A stretch of DNA of 64,000 nt from positions 11,624,284 through 11,688,283 of the forward strand of contig OZ024808.1 in the NCBI GenBank assembly GCA_964017045.1, given 5' to 3'. Both the position numbers and the translations under genes were made by a program. A model generated the notes under the pieces. The model made no database searches. It saw nothing but the letters and a program-made list of their open reading frames with translations, and had not been told where the DNA came from. The stretch comes from Omphiscola glabra (taxonomy: Eukaryota; Mollusca; Gastropoda; Lymnaeidae). Positions 22,395-33,420 of the stretch are shown piece after piece (within the stretch, counting starts at the first letter, position 1; the number at the start of each line of letters is the position of its first letter).

Positions 22395-23545
22395 AAGTTG
22401 TGCATAATGTCAGGTATGTAGTGCATAATGTCAGGTATGTGGTGCATAATGTCAGGTATGTGGTGCAGAATGTCAGGTATGTGGTGCATAATGTCAGGTA
22501 TATGGTGCATAATGTCAGGTATGTGGTGCAGAATGTCAGGTATGTGGTGCATAATGTCAGGTATGTGGTGCAGAATGTCAGGTATGTGGTGCATAATGTC
22601 AGGTACGTGGTGCAGAATGTCAGGTATGTGGTGCAGAATGTCAGGTATGTGGGGCAGAATATCAGGTATGTGGTGCATAATGTCAGGTATGTGGTGCATA
22701 ATGTCAGGTATGTTGTGCAGAATGTCAGGTATGTGGTGCATAATGTCAGGTATGTTGTGCAGAATGTCAGGTATGTGGTGCAGAATGTCAGGTATGTGGG
22801 GCAGAAGTCAGGTACGTGGTGCATAATGTCAGGTATGTGGTGCATAATGTCAGGTATGTGGTGCAGAATGTCAGGTATGTGGTGCAGAATGTCAGGTATG
22901 TGGTGCATAATGTCAGGTATGTGATGCATAATGTCAGGTATGTTGTGCAGAATGTCAGGTATGTGGTGCAGAATGTCAGGTATGTGGGGCAGAAGTCAGG
23001 TACGTGGTGCATAATGTCAGGTATGTGGTGCATAATGTCAGGTATGTGGTGCAGAATGTCAGGTATGTGGTGCAGAATGTCAGGTATGTGGTGCATAATG
23101 TCAGGTACGTGGTGCAGAATGTCAGGTATGTGGTGCAAAATGTCAGGTATGTGGTGCATAATGTCAGGTATGTGGTGCAGAATGTCAGGTATGTGGGGCA
23201 GAATGTCAGGTATGTGGTGCAGAATGTCAGGTATGTGGTGCATAATGTCAGGTATGTTGTGCAGAATGTCAGGTATGTGGTGCAGAATGGCAGGTATGTG
23301 GGGCAGAAGTCAGGTACGTGGTGCATAATGTCAGGTATGTGGTGCATAATGTCAGGTATGTGGTGCAGAATGTCAGGTGTGTGGTGCAGAATGTCAGGTA
23401 TGTGGTGCATAATGTCAGGTACGTGGTGCAGAATGTCAGGTATGTGGTGCAAAATGTCAGGTATGTGGTGCATAATGTCAGGTATGTGGTGCAGAATGTC
23501 AGGTATGTGGTGCCGAATGTCAGGTATGTGGTGCAGAATTTCAGG
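22395..23545. repeat. 21-bp minisatellite, ~54 copies, with splice-donor-like core
   Basis: The unit is 'aatgtcaggtatgtggtgca' plus one base, with t/g at the 'cata' versus 'caga' position. Each copy carries CAG|GTATGT, a consensus 5' splice site on the plus strand. A distinctive block starting 'gcagaagtcaggtacg' (one base missing) recurs at 22801, 22989 and 23303, showing duplication of segments of 188 and 314 bp. Confidence 0.97.
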
Positions 23546-23796
23546 CACCAATTGCACAATTTTATCCTCCTTAATTTTGTATTTTTAAAAAATCGATACT
23601 ATTTTTATCTATTGTCGATTATATAAATGTTGAGCATTATCAAAAATTTTAAACTTTTAAGAATCGATTTTTTTTTTTCGCCTCTTTTCATTTTGTTGAC
23701 TAGGGTTAGAAATTATTATTTTTTTCTTCCTAGTCTGCAATTCCATCAAAGTCCCTATTGGGTGTTCCCGGTGTGGCGGGACACAGACAGAAGTGA

Positions 23797-24020
23797 TACG
23801 GGGCGTGCGCTCTTTTGAAGCGATAGCGCCTAAATTGTGGAACAGTTTGCCTCAATCTTTGTGGGACATTGAAAATGATAACAACAGTCACTTAAGAAAC
23901 ATTTAAATCCTTTTTTTTTTTTTTTTAAATTAAATTTTACGACATCAGAGCGCTGTGAGCATGGTAAAATAGCATGGCCACAAGAGCTATACAAGTAATC
24001 AATAAATCATCATCATCATC
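23797..24020 (+). mobile_element. 3' end of a LINE (ORF2 C-terminus, 3' UTR and tail)
   Basis: The plus strand from 23805 reads RSFEAIAPKLWNSLPQSLWD, an acidic linker, and LRNI before a TAA at 23904-23906. The W-N-S-L-P motif is typical of LINE ORF2 C-termini. A 3' UTR with 'agcgctgtgagcatgg' follows, ending in (TCA)n at 24006-24020. The 3' UTR matches the reverse-strand element at 58713. Confidence 0.8.
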
Positions 24021-25373
24021 AATTTAATTTTTCTGAAATTAAAAGCATGCCCAGAAAATTTCAGATATTCAAGGCTATTAGTGTTGGCATTTTCCCCTTC
24101 TTATAATAATTCTTTCTAACTTTAAAAGAAATCATCTCTCATAAATGATAATTTAAAATCATTAATATCTTATTATCATTTTATATATATATCATAATAA
24201 GTTTCTATTTCTATGAAAACTGTTTTCAATTTTTATTCTTAACTGTGGTATATGTTTTTAAAAAAAAATCTTCTTGAATCTGTTAGACCAGGATCACATG
24301 TTTCGCTCTTTGAGATTCAGTTACGATGTACAGGTTGCACAATGTGTACATGATGTATTGGGTGTACATTGTGTACAGGAAGTAATGGGTGTACCATGTG
24401 TACGGGTATTAGGGGCTCATCAGAATGTACTTTGAGACCAGGGCGATCGTTTGTTGTGAGTGCAGCCATGACAAGTGCAAACAGACCACTGTGTTTGATC
24501 ACATCTCTGGTGTTTTACAGGGGTTCTAGTGTTTTTTGTATTCACTTTTTTAACAGCGGATCTCATATTTTTACAGTGGTATTTTTTTTTTGAAATAGCG
24601 GTTCTCATTATTTAGAACAGTTCTGATATTTTAGCATGGCTCTGACGCCCCAGGGTGGCATCACCCACAAAACATGCCTGGTCAGTAAGAGCGCTGGGGG
24701 ATAGTTGTAGATTTTGATTCAAAATTTGTTTGACCTTAAAGGAAAGCTTTTGAATTATTTGGAGTTTGACTTGTTAAAAAGGAGGGGGGGGGGAGAAGTC
24801 GATGCCCATCATAATCTCTTCCAAAGTGTTTTACCCTTACCTCTATCATCTCACACTCTCTCTTCATATCTATCCCCCCACTCTTTCTCTTCCCGTCTAT
24901 TTATCCCCCCCTCCCCCCTCTCTCTCTCCCTCTCTCTCTCTCTCTCTTTCTTTCCCCCTCTCTTCTATCGACCCCTGTTGACCAATAAGTGACCTCATTT
25001 TTAGTGAGGTTTCAGATTGACGCAATTGTAAATAATGTTTAAAAAAGTTGGAGTGGGACGTATGGTGTTATAGCGAATACTATGGGCTTCTATCATAATT
25101 TCTAATACATTGTGGGATACACTTTTATAATACATTTCAACGATATTATAATTTATACGATGCGGCTCTCCCCCCCCCCCCCCCACAATGTGGCTTCCAA
25201 CGAAACAAAAATTTAAACAATGAAAAAATATGCTCATTTTTATCGGACGAACTTTTAAAATAAACTTACGAAGCTAAACTGTGTTTTTGTAAATATGTTT
25301 TTATGATTATGTCTGTATGAAACATACTTGAGTCTAATTCAAATCTTTAACGAACTGTATATGCTTCGCATCT
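24021..25373. other. Intron sequence without recognised exon
   Basis: Degenerate 'gtgtacaatgtgtac' copies lie at about 24329-24410. A (CT)n tract lies at 24915-24955. A G-run lies near 24784 and a C-run near 25170. Nothing coding was recognised. Confidence 0.5.
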
Positions 25374-25612
25374 GTGACATGAGTGCCATCAGTGCCATCA
25401 CTGACATCAGTGACATCACAGACATCACAGACATCGGTGGCATCACAGACATCGGTGGCATCACAGACATCGGTGGCATCAGAGACATCGGTGACATCAC
25501 AGACATCAGTGACATCAGAGACATCAGTGCCATCACAGACATCAGTGACATGACAGACGTCAGTGACATGACAGACATCAGTGAAAACAGTGACGTCAGT
25601 GACATCAGTAAC
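25374..25612. repeat. 9/18-bp 'gacatcagt' array
   Basis: Repeats of 'gacatcagt' and 'gacatcacagacatcggtgg' variants, about 26 nine-bp copies. It is open on both strands because the period is a multiple of three. Confidence 0.92.
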
Positions 25613-26152
25613 ATCCTAGATTTGTTATGGACATCCTGGAGTTCTTATGGACATCCTGGAGTTCTTATGGACATCCTAGAGTTTTTATGGACATCCTAGA
25701 GTTCTTATGGACATCCTAGAGTTCTTATGGACATCCTGGAGTTCTTATGGACATCATGAAGTTCTTATGGACATCCTGGAGTTCTTATGGACATCCTGGA
25801 GTTCTTATGGACATCCTGGAGTTCTTATGGACATCCTGGAGTTCTAATGGACATCCTGGAGTTCTTATGGACTTCCTAGAGTTCTTATGGACATCCTAGA
25901 GTTCTTATGGACATCCTGGAGTTCTTATGGACATCCTAGAGTTCTTATGGACATCCTGGAGTTCTTACGGACATCCTAAAGTTCTTATGGACATCCAAGA
26001 GTTCTTATGTATATCCTAGAGTTCTTATGGACATACTACCTAGAGTTCTTATGGACATACTACCTAGAGTTCTTATGGACATACTACCTAGAGTTCTTAT
26101 GGACATACTACCTAGAGTTCTTATGGACATACTACCTAGAGTTCTTATGGAC
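25613..26152. repeat. 21-bp minisatellite changing to a 24-bp unit
   Basis: About twenty copies of the 21-bp unit 'atggacatcctggagttctt' are followed, from 26024, by five copies of a 24-bp form with a 3-bp insertion ('gacatactacctagagttc'). The new length has amplified separately at the right edge. Confidence 0.95.
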
Positions 26153-26419
26153 AAAATATGACGAGTCAATTTTGTTATGGTCTTTCCGTAAACCAACGGA
26201 TGGTTGGCAAACCCTTTCCCCGCCCCCACGCGTGTCTGGTTGAGACTCGCTGTTCGGTGCACGCTAATTGTTTGCCAAGAGAGTACAGCACAAATCGAAC
26301 GTGTCGAAATTGGTGTTAACCCGTCAAATGGTGGTTTAGCCGGTTAAACAGTTAGCAGCGCGTGATTGTGTTGAAGAGCAGGGCATCGCGAAATTTTTAG
26401 ATGGATCCACGGAAACCCG

Positions 26420-26450
<31 letters not shown>

Positions 26451-26461
26451 TGAAATAATTT

Positions 26462-26790
26462 CATTATGTAGTCAAGTAGGCATAGGTCATTGAGATGAAT
26501 TTATGTAGTCAAGTAGGCATAGGTCATTGAGATGAATTTATGTAGTCAAGTAGGCATAGGTCATTGAGATGAATACATATAGCCATAGGTCATTGAGATG
26601 AATTTATGTAGTCAAGTAGGCATAGGTCATTGAGATGAATTGATGTAGTCAAGTAGGCATAGGTCATTGAGATGAATTTATGTAGTCAAGTAGGCATAGG
26701 TCATTGAGATGAATACATATAGCCATAGGTAATTGAGATGCATTTATGTAGCCATAGGTTTTTGACATGAATTTATGTAGCCATTGGTTT
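26462..26790. repeat. 37-bp minisatellite, ~9 copies, some shortened
   Basis: Units contain 'tatgtagtcaagtaggcata' and 'ggtcattgagatgaat'. Two copies at 26570 and 26709 carry the same shortened form ('acatatagccataggt'), so a block of about 140 bp was duplicated. Confidence 0.93.
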
Positions 26791-26997
26791 ACATCAAACA
26801 TGCTACGGACTACGAATTGACAGGCGAAAAGATCATATTTTGTTAAGAGATGAAAGATCGTGGCCTTATACTAAATAAAAAAATAATCCGAGTCCATTGC
26901 TCACCACTGCTTTGTGATTGTAACACGCCGGCATACACGCTCAACAAAAGGACAACCAACACTAGCAACATTGCGACGCCAATAACGTAAAAATGAC

Positions 26998-27255
26998 CAG
27001 TAGCATAACTATAACTATAACAAAAACAATACCGATACCAATAACAATACCGATATTAATAACAATACCGATACCAATAACAATACCGATATTAGTAACA
27101 ATACCGATACCAATAACAATACCGATATTAATAACAATACTGCTACCTATAACGATACCGAAGCCAATAGCAATGTCGATGCCAATAGCAATACTGATGC
27201 CAATAAAAATTCAGGTAACAATACACATTCCAATAAACGTAACTATAACAAAATA
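26998..27255. repeat. 18/36-bp 'accgat' array
   Basis: 'aataccgataccaataac' alternates with 'aataccgatattaataac', decaying to the right ('gatgccaatagcaat'). About 14 copies are present. Confidence 0.92.
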
Positions 27256-27840
27256 ACAATGGTTTTAGTGGAATCTTTTTTTAAAAGTTATTTTCTAGTT
27301 TGTTTGTTTTTTTTTTGTTTTTGTTTTTTTTTTTAAAAACCAACCCCACTACGCAGGGTTAATGCGCAGACAAAGATCACATGCTGTGATCATTCTTGAC
27401 TGACTCATCCATTATAAGGTCTCAATAATTTCATCGATTTGAAAATTATTATTAGTTTTGAGTGATTCGCACGTGGTGTGTGTATGTGTGTGCGCGTCTG
27501 TGTGTGGTGGCTGGATGTGGGGTGATGAATGTTGATTCCGTCTTTTGTGGGTTGTAATGTTGACAATTTAATGTTGGCCGCGTCGGCTTCTGGACACATG
27601 ATTTTTTTTAGCTACTCACATTTAGAAAAAGAACTATTTGTGTGGCTAAATACGTGATTGTGTGGATTTGTATCTAATTGTGTGTAGATAAATAACAGAT
27701 TGTGGGGCCCCATTAACTGATTGGGTTGCTATGTTAACTGGTTGTGTGGCTGAAGAACTGACTGTGTGTCTAAATATCTGATTGTGTGGCTAAATTAACT
27801 GATTGTGGGGTTAAATTAACTGATTGTGGGGCTAAGCTAC
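27256..27840. repeat. Intron sequence with degenerate 'gattgtgtggctaaat' repeat
   Basis: From about 27640 to 27840, irregular 20-27-bp copies of 'gattgtgtggctaaat' run up to the donor of the PH exon at 27845. Positions 27256-27640 hold T-runs and a GT-rich stretch, with no exon recognised. Confidence 0.6.
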
Positions 27841-27844
27841 TCAC

Positions 27845-28022
27845 ATGATGATAAACTGATTGTGGCTATCCATATCCAGTGTAATGGCGGCGCCTCGTAT
27901 TTCTATATATCCAATGGGGGGCTTATTCCTGGCATCGTCCTCGGACTTGAAGTAGAGTAGCCTGCCTTGGCTCTCCTCTAGCACGCACCAGAGTCGCTTT
28001 CTTGACTTGAGAATACTCAGTC
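27845..28022 (-). CDS. PH-domain gene, second coding exon
   Basis: The acceptor is TATTCCCAG and the donor AT|GTGAGT. Its first two bases complete a glycine codon begun by the exon at 28439. It then reads SILKSRKRLWCVLEE, SQGRLLYFKSEDDA and RNKPPIGYIEIRGAAI. These are strands 2-5 of a PH domain, with the K-x-x-x-R/K-W-C-V-L basic strand that typically contacts phosphoinositide head groups. The exon is 178 nt, enters in phase 1 and exits in phase 2; the exon at 14018 supplies exactly the one base needed. A degenerate repeat runs up to its donor. Family beyond 'PH domain' is not identified. Confidence 0.9.
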
Positions 28023-28096
28023 CTGGGAATACAATTTGCGATACATTTGTTATAATATTGGTCATAAGTTAAGTGTTTTAAATGTAAGCATGCATA

Positions 28097-28266
28097 CAGT
28101 GGCGTAGAAAGCATACAGGGGCGTAGGTAGGGGGTACGGAGGGGTGCTCCACCCCGGGGCGACGTTTTCGGCCAACTGGAGATTTTTGTTGTTGAAAAAA
28201 AGTCTGTGCGTGGGGGGGGGGGATTCTCGGCCCACCCTGGCGGAAATTGCCCTAGCTACGCCACTG
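28097..28266. mobile_element. MITE inside intron 1 of the PH-domain gene
   Basis: Left-end sequences occur twice ('cagtggcgtagaaa' at 28097 and 'caggggcgtaggtagg' at 28116). The right end is 'cctagctacgccactg'. The interior ('ttttcggccaactgg', 'ctcggcccaccctgg') matches the elements at 42600 and 9171. The doubled left end suggests a nested or internally duplicated insertion. No clear target duplication is visible. Confidence 0.8.
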
Positions 28267-28438
28267 CCACATGTTAGTTTGTGATTAATAATAAAGGTTC
28301 ATTTATTTCGAGACTGTTTATAAAAGTATATTATTTTTTTATAAAATGCAAACTACTATACAATGCCCACCACCATAAAATTCCCACCACTATATAATGC
28401 CCTTGCAGTTAACTTAAACGGGAAAAAACTGGTCTTAC

Positions 28439-28493
28439 CTCCACCTCCAGGTTTAATGTGCAGATAACCCGACAAGCTAGCCCATCCGGACAT
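28439..28493 (-). CDS. PH-domain gene, first coding exon (start codon and strand 1)
   Basis: The ATG at 28493-28491 has A at -3 and an in-frame stop upstream, so I take it as the start. It reads MSGWASLSGYLHIKPGGG, and then the donor GAG|GTAAGA leaves the exon in phase 1. 'SGYL' is the usual first strand of a PH domain. Joined to the exons at 28022-27845 and 14018-13946, it gives 102 codons without a stop: PH residues about 7-102, from GYL to the final W-x-x-x-L helix. A PH domain usually binds phosphoinositides and brings the protein to membranes; that role is family knowledge. A possible 5' UTR acceptor (CTCTTACAG) sits at 28600-28599. The rest of the protein, and so its identity, is not in view. 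Confidence 0.85.
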
Positions 28494-28614
28494 TTTGATT
28501 GTCTCCCTTGGGTGATTGTGTTGTGTGTGAGTTACATCCCCCTTTGCCAAGGGTCAGCTCCACTGTCAGTTTCCACCATTTTTTTTATTTTCAGTTATCT
28601 GTAAGAGAAAGTAA

Positions 28615-28815
28615 ATAGAACATTCATGAGAACCGCTCCACGTCAATATAAAATTCGCCGGTGTTCTCCACGTCATTATGAAGAGAACCACTGCTGTAAC
28701 ACGCTTCATCATGAGAACCACTGTTATCACCCCCCCCCCCCCGCCCTCATGAGAACCACTGGTGTCCTCCACGCCATCATGAGAACCACTGGTGTCCCCA
28801 TACCGTCTTGAGAGC
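28615..28815. repeat. ~28-bp degenerate repeat upstream of the PH gene start
   Basis: Copies contain 'catgagaaccactggtgtc' and 'tccacgccat', with a C-run near 28730. It occupies the region immediately 5' of the inferred first exon of the minus-strand gene, where its promoter would lie. Confidence 0.75.
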
Positions 28816-28913
28816 AACTGCAGTCGCCCTCGCTATTATCAAGCCAACCGGCGTATCTGATTGCCCCCGTCATTATCCTGTCCCAGGCCGGGGAATAAGG
28901 CAGTGGCCAAACT

Positions 28914-28985
28914 AATACATCCAGCATGTAGACAATACATCCAGCATGTAGACAATACATCCAGCATGTAGACAATATAACCAGC
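28914..28985. repeat. 20-bp tandem repeat, ~3.5 copies
   Basis: The unit is 'acatccagcatgtagacaat'. The last copy is altered. Confidence 0.9.
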
Positions 28986-29004
28986 AGGATTGTCATGGCG
29001 TGCA

Positions 29005-30188
29005 TGTTACTCACACATAATGCACATTACTCACACATAATGCACATTACTCACCCATAATGCACATTACTCACACATAATGCACATTACTCACACATAA
29101 TGCACATTACTCACACATAATGCACGTTACTCACACATAATGCATGTTACTCACACATAATGCACATTACTCACACATAATGCACATTACTCACACATAA
29201 TGCACGTTACTCACACATAATGCACATTACTCACACATAATGCACATAACTCACACATAATGCACATTACTCACGCATAATGCACATTACTCACACATAA
29301 TGCACATTACTCACACATAATGCACATTACTCACACATACTGCACATTACTCACACATAATGCACATTACTCACACATAATGCACACCACTCACACATAA
29401 TGCACACCACTCACACATAATACACATTACTCACACATAATGCACACAACTCACACATAATGCACACCACTCACACATAATGCACACCACTCACACATAA
29501 TGCACACCACTCACACATAATGCACACCACTCACACATAATGCACACATAATGCACACATAATGCACACTTAATGCACACTTAATGCACACTTAATGCAT
29601 ACCACTCACACATAATGCACACCACTCACACATAATGCACACCACTCACACATAATGCACACCACTCACATAATGCACACCACTCACAATAATGCACACC
29701 ACTCACACATAATGCACACCACTCACACATAATGCACACCACTCACACATAATGCACACCACTCACACATAATGCACACCACTCACACATAATGCACACC
29801 ACTCACACATAATGCACACATAATGCACACATAATGCACACATAATGCACACCACTCACACATAATGCACACCACTCACACATAATGCACACCACTCACA
29901 TAATGCACACCACTCACACATAATGCACACCACTCACACATAATGCACACCACTCACACATAATGCACACCACTCACACATAATGCACACCACTCACACA
30001 TAATGCACACCACTCACACATAATGCACACCACTCACACATAATGCACACATAATGCACACATAATGCACACATAATGCACACCACTCACACATAATGCA
30101 CACCACGCACACATAATGCACACCACTCACACATAATGCACACCACGCACACATAATGCACACCACGCACACATAATGCACACCACTC
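29005..30188. repeat. 20-bp minisatellite, ~60 copies, graded variants
   Basis: The left half is 'tgcacattactcacacataa' and the right half is 'tgcacaccactcacacataa'. Short 11-bp units ('tgcacacataa') appear in three clusters near 29545, 29812 and 30045, marking duplicated blocks of about 230-270 bp. A few 'cacgcacacat' copies occur near the right edge. Confidence 0.97.
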
Positions 30189-30489
30189 GTCCTGCAAATG
30201 CCCGAAAGTTATACTTTGTCCTCGCTTTAATAATTTTAAAAAAAAATTTAATGCCGTCGGCTTTGGTTGGGGGATTGTTGCAGCGATAAAACAATCAATC
30301 AGATGATGATTGTCATTCTCATATGTTGTCGCACTTTCATTCTACCACAGTCATTTCAAACCTGACGGCAAAAAGAAAATGCAGTGTTTTCCCTCATCGC
30401 CCAGATTTAGAACCGCTCCGTCATGGTTACCTGTTGTGTATCTAATTCTCCAAGCCCGTGTTTACCCCGGGTTAAGATAATTATATGCC
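30189..30489. other. No recognisable feature
   Basis: Unique-looking sequence between the 20-bp array and the probable SINE. No exon was recognised. Confidence 0.4.
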
Positions 30490-30850
30490 TGTTGATTCCG
30501 AGCGGTTTAAACTGAGTCCGTCCCAAGCGTGTGGACTGGAGTTCAATCCCCAGCAAAAGCCTTGACAAGCGGAAACAACACCAGCTCCCCGGGTAGATGG
30601 GACCCGTTAACCTTGGATGGCAACACATCTAAGAGACGGAAAACTCTGAATTCAAACCCGGAGATGGAGTCCCGTAGGCGGTATGACATTGACGCAATGA
30701 AAATTACGGCAACTCCTGCGACTCTACTGGTATCATCCAGCGGTATCCTCCAGCCAAGATTTTTCATTGGTCGATCCAGATGCGTGGAGAGAGGGGTGGT
30801 TTAATGTCTAGGGAACCAGATTATCCTCCTAAGTGAAATAAGAATCCCAG
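30490..30850 (+). mobile_element. Probable tRNA-derived SINE
   Basis: A tRNA-like head has an A-box-like 'gagcggtttaaactgag' and a B-box-like 'ggagttcaatcccc' about 40 bp later. A non-tRNA body containing 'agatgggacccgttaacc' and 'aattcaaacccggagatgg' follows. The spacing fits an internal Pol III promoter. The 3' end and target duplication are not clear. Confidence 0.5.
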
Positions 30851-30889
30851 GCCCTGTCATGTCATCCTACAAAGTCTACAGCATCGGGT

Positions 30890-31475
30890 GCCACGGCTCA
30901 TCTCACGTGACGGACGGAATCACATGGCTCATCTCACGTGATGGACGGAGTTACTTACTTGGCTCATCTCACGGGATGGACGGAGTTACTTGGCTCATCT
31001 CACGGGATGGACGGAGTTACTTACTTGGCTCATCTCACGGGATGGACGGAGTTACTTGGCTCATCTCACGGGTAGATGCAGTTACTTGGCTCATCTCACG
31101 TGATGGACGGAGTTTCTTACTTGGCTCATCTCACGGGATGGACGGAGTTACTTGGCTCATCTCACGGGATGGACTGAGTTACTTGGCTCATCTCACGGGG
31201 TAGACGGAGTTACATGGCTCATCTCACGGGGTAGACGGAGTTACATGGCTCATCTCACGGGGTAGACGGAGTTACATGGCTCATCTCACGGGGTAGACGG
31301 AGTTACATGGCTCATCTCACGGGGTAGACGGAGTTACATGGCTCATCTCACGGGGTAGACGGAGTTACATGGCTCATCTCACGGGGTAGACGGAGTTACA
31401 TGGCTCATCTCACGGGGCAGGCGGAGTTAAATAGCTAAACTCGAGGGACGGGTGGAGTTAAATAGCTTATCTCAC
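30890..31475. repeat. 31-bp minisatellite, ~17 copies
   Basis: Units contain 'tggctcatctcacggg' and 'gacggagttac'. The left half alternates 31- and 35-bp units ('ttacttacttgg' versus 'ttacttgg'). The right half is a clean 31-bp 'ggggtagacggagttacat' form. Confidence 0.95.
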
Positions 31476-31619
31476 GGGAAAGGTGGTGCTAAAGGCCCTT
31501 ATCCTTTTAGATCACATAGAGCATGGAGAGACCCCCCCCCCCCCCAACTGTGATAATAGCCATTATCGTAAGCGACCCGCGACTGCATCCAACTACCAGA
31601 TTACACTAGAGTACTGTAA

Positions 31620-31790
31620 CATTAGAGTGGCGTAACTCTAGAGTGGCGTAACACCAGGAGGCGTAACACCAGGAGGAGTAACACCAGGAGGCGTAACACC
31701 AGGAACGAGGCGCCTGAAAGTTCATGAGGGGAGGGGCAAATGCCCCCCTCAGCCCTACCCAAGTGACGTCCCTGCTTTACACTAGAGTGG
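31620..31790. repeat. 15-bp repeat and possible TIR fragment
   Basis: Positions 31620-31703 hold 'gtaacaccaggaggc' copies. 'aagtgacgtccctg' near 31772 resembles a MITE right end, without a clear partner. Confidence 0.55.
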
Positions 31791-32090
31791 CGAAACTCCG
31801 TAACACTAAGGGCGGCTACATCAAACGGTAATAAAGCCCTGTTTACCCTCAAACTCTTAAAATCGTACCACATCATCACAAAATCGTTCAATACATTATC
31901 TTAAAATTAAAAACTTAACACCTTGTACGCCGAAATCGTAAGAGTAAACAGGTCTGGTATTAATATAAATCATGATAGGTTCAATGAGTGACGTCTAGGT
32001 CAAGCCTTCACAAAACATCACAGCAGTGCCCCTTAATGTGGTGGTGGTGCGCGGATCGACAGTGGTCGCGGGGCCTCAGTCCGCTTAGAG
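31791..32090. other. No recognisable feature
   Basis: Unique-looking sequence with no exon recognised. Confidence 0.35.
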
Positions 32091-32457
32091 CAGGGGTGGG
32101 CAAACTATGGCTGGCGCCCCACTTGTTGCTCACGCCACCGTTAGTAATGGCTGATTGGCTCGCGCCTCCGTTAGTAATGGCTGATTGGCTCGCGCCTCCG
32201 TTAGTAATGGCTGATTGGCTCGCGCCTCCATTAGTAATGGCTGATTGGCTCGCGCCTCCGTTAGTAATGGCTGATTGGCTCGCGCCTCCGTTAGTAATGG
32301 CTGATTGGCTCGCGCCTCCGTTAGTAATGGCTGATTGGCTCGCGCCTCCGTTAGTAATGGCTGATTGGCTCGCGCCTCCGTTAGTAATGGCTGATTGGCT
32401 CGCGCCTCCGTTAGTAATGGCTGATTGGCTCGCGCCTCCGTTAGTAATGGCTGATTG
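32091..32457. repeat. hAT-like left end leading into a 30-bp minisatellite, ~11 copies
   Basis: 'caggggtgggcaaactatgg' at 32091-32110 has the form of a hAT left terminus. It runs directly into 30-bp units containing 'ggctcgcgcctccgttagta' that fill 32130-32457. The units are nearly identical. No right terminus was found after the array, so the element body seems to be replaced by repeats. The period gives open frames on both strands. Confidence 0.85.
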
Positions 32458-32540
32458 AATGGCTCGCGCTCCCATTAAAAAAATACATTTAAAATGAGCA
32501 TTAACAAAATTAAGACAAAAATTAACCTGGAATTTAAATG

Positions 32541-33420
32541 TTCGCTTGCAGATGTCACTACTGTATAGGGGATTGTTTCAGATGTCCCTTCAGATGTCAC
32601 TAGAGCATGGCGTTGTTTCAGATGTCCCTTCAGATGTCACTAGAGCATGGCGTTGTTTCAGATGTCCCTTCAGATGTCACTAGAGCATGGCGTTGTTTCA
32701 GATGTCCCTTCAGATGTCACTAGAGCATGGCGTTGTTTCAGATGTCCCTCGCCGTGTGGTGTTGTTTCAGATGTCACTACCGCATGTGGGTTGCTTCAGA
32801 TGTCACTAGAGCATGGCGTTGTTTCAGATGTCCCTTCAGATGTCACTAGAGCATGGCGTTGTTTCAGATGTCCCTCGCCTTGTGGTGTTGTTTCAGATGT
32901 CACTACCGCATGTGGGTTGCTTCAGATGTCACTAGAGCATGGCGTTGTTTCAGATGTCCCTTCAGATGTCACTAGAGCATGGCGTTGTTTCAGATGTCAC
33001 TACTGTATGGGGTTGCTTCAGATGTCACTACTGTATTGGGTTGCTTCAGATGTCACTACTGTATTGGGTTGCTTCAGATGTCACTACTGTATTGGGTTGC
33101 TTCAGATGTCACTACTGTATAGGGATTGCTGGAGATGTCTCTACTGTATAGGGATTGCTTCAGATGTCACTCTGTATAGGGATTGCTTCAGATGTCACTA
33201 CTGTATAGGGATTGCTTCAGATGTCACTACTGTATAGGGATTGTTTCAGATGTCACTACTGTACGGAGTTGTTTCAGATGTCACTACTGTATAGGGGATT
33301 GCTTCAGATGTCACTACTGTATAGGGGATTGTTTCAGATGTCACTACTGTATAGGGGATTGCTTCAGATGTCCTTTCTGTATAGGGGATTGCTTCAGATG
33401 TCACTACTGTATTGGGGGTT
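32541..33420. repeat. 28-31-bp composite minisatellite, ~33 copies
   Basis: All units share 'cagatgtcactactgtatag' or its variants. The left part alternates 'cagatgtcccttcagatgtc' and 'agagcatggcgttgtttcag' in a higher-order block repeated several times. The right part is a simpler 30-bp form. Confidence 0.94.

Noticed and set aside
29005..30188. CRISPR-like array
   Set aside because: Repeat units are contiguous with no unique spacers, and the genome is eukaryotic. The same applies to every other array here.
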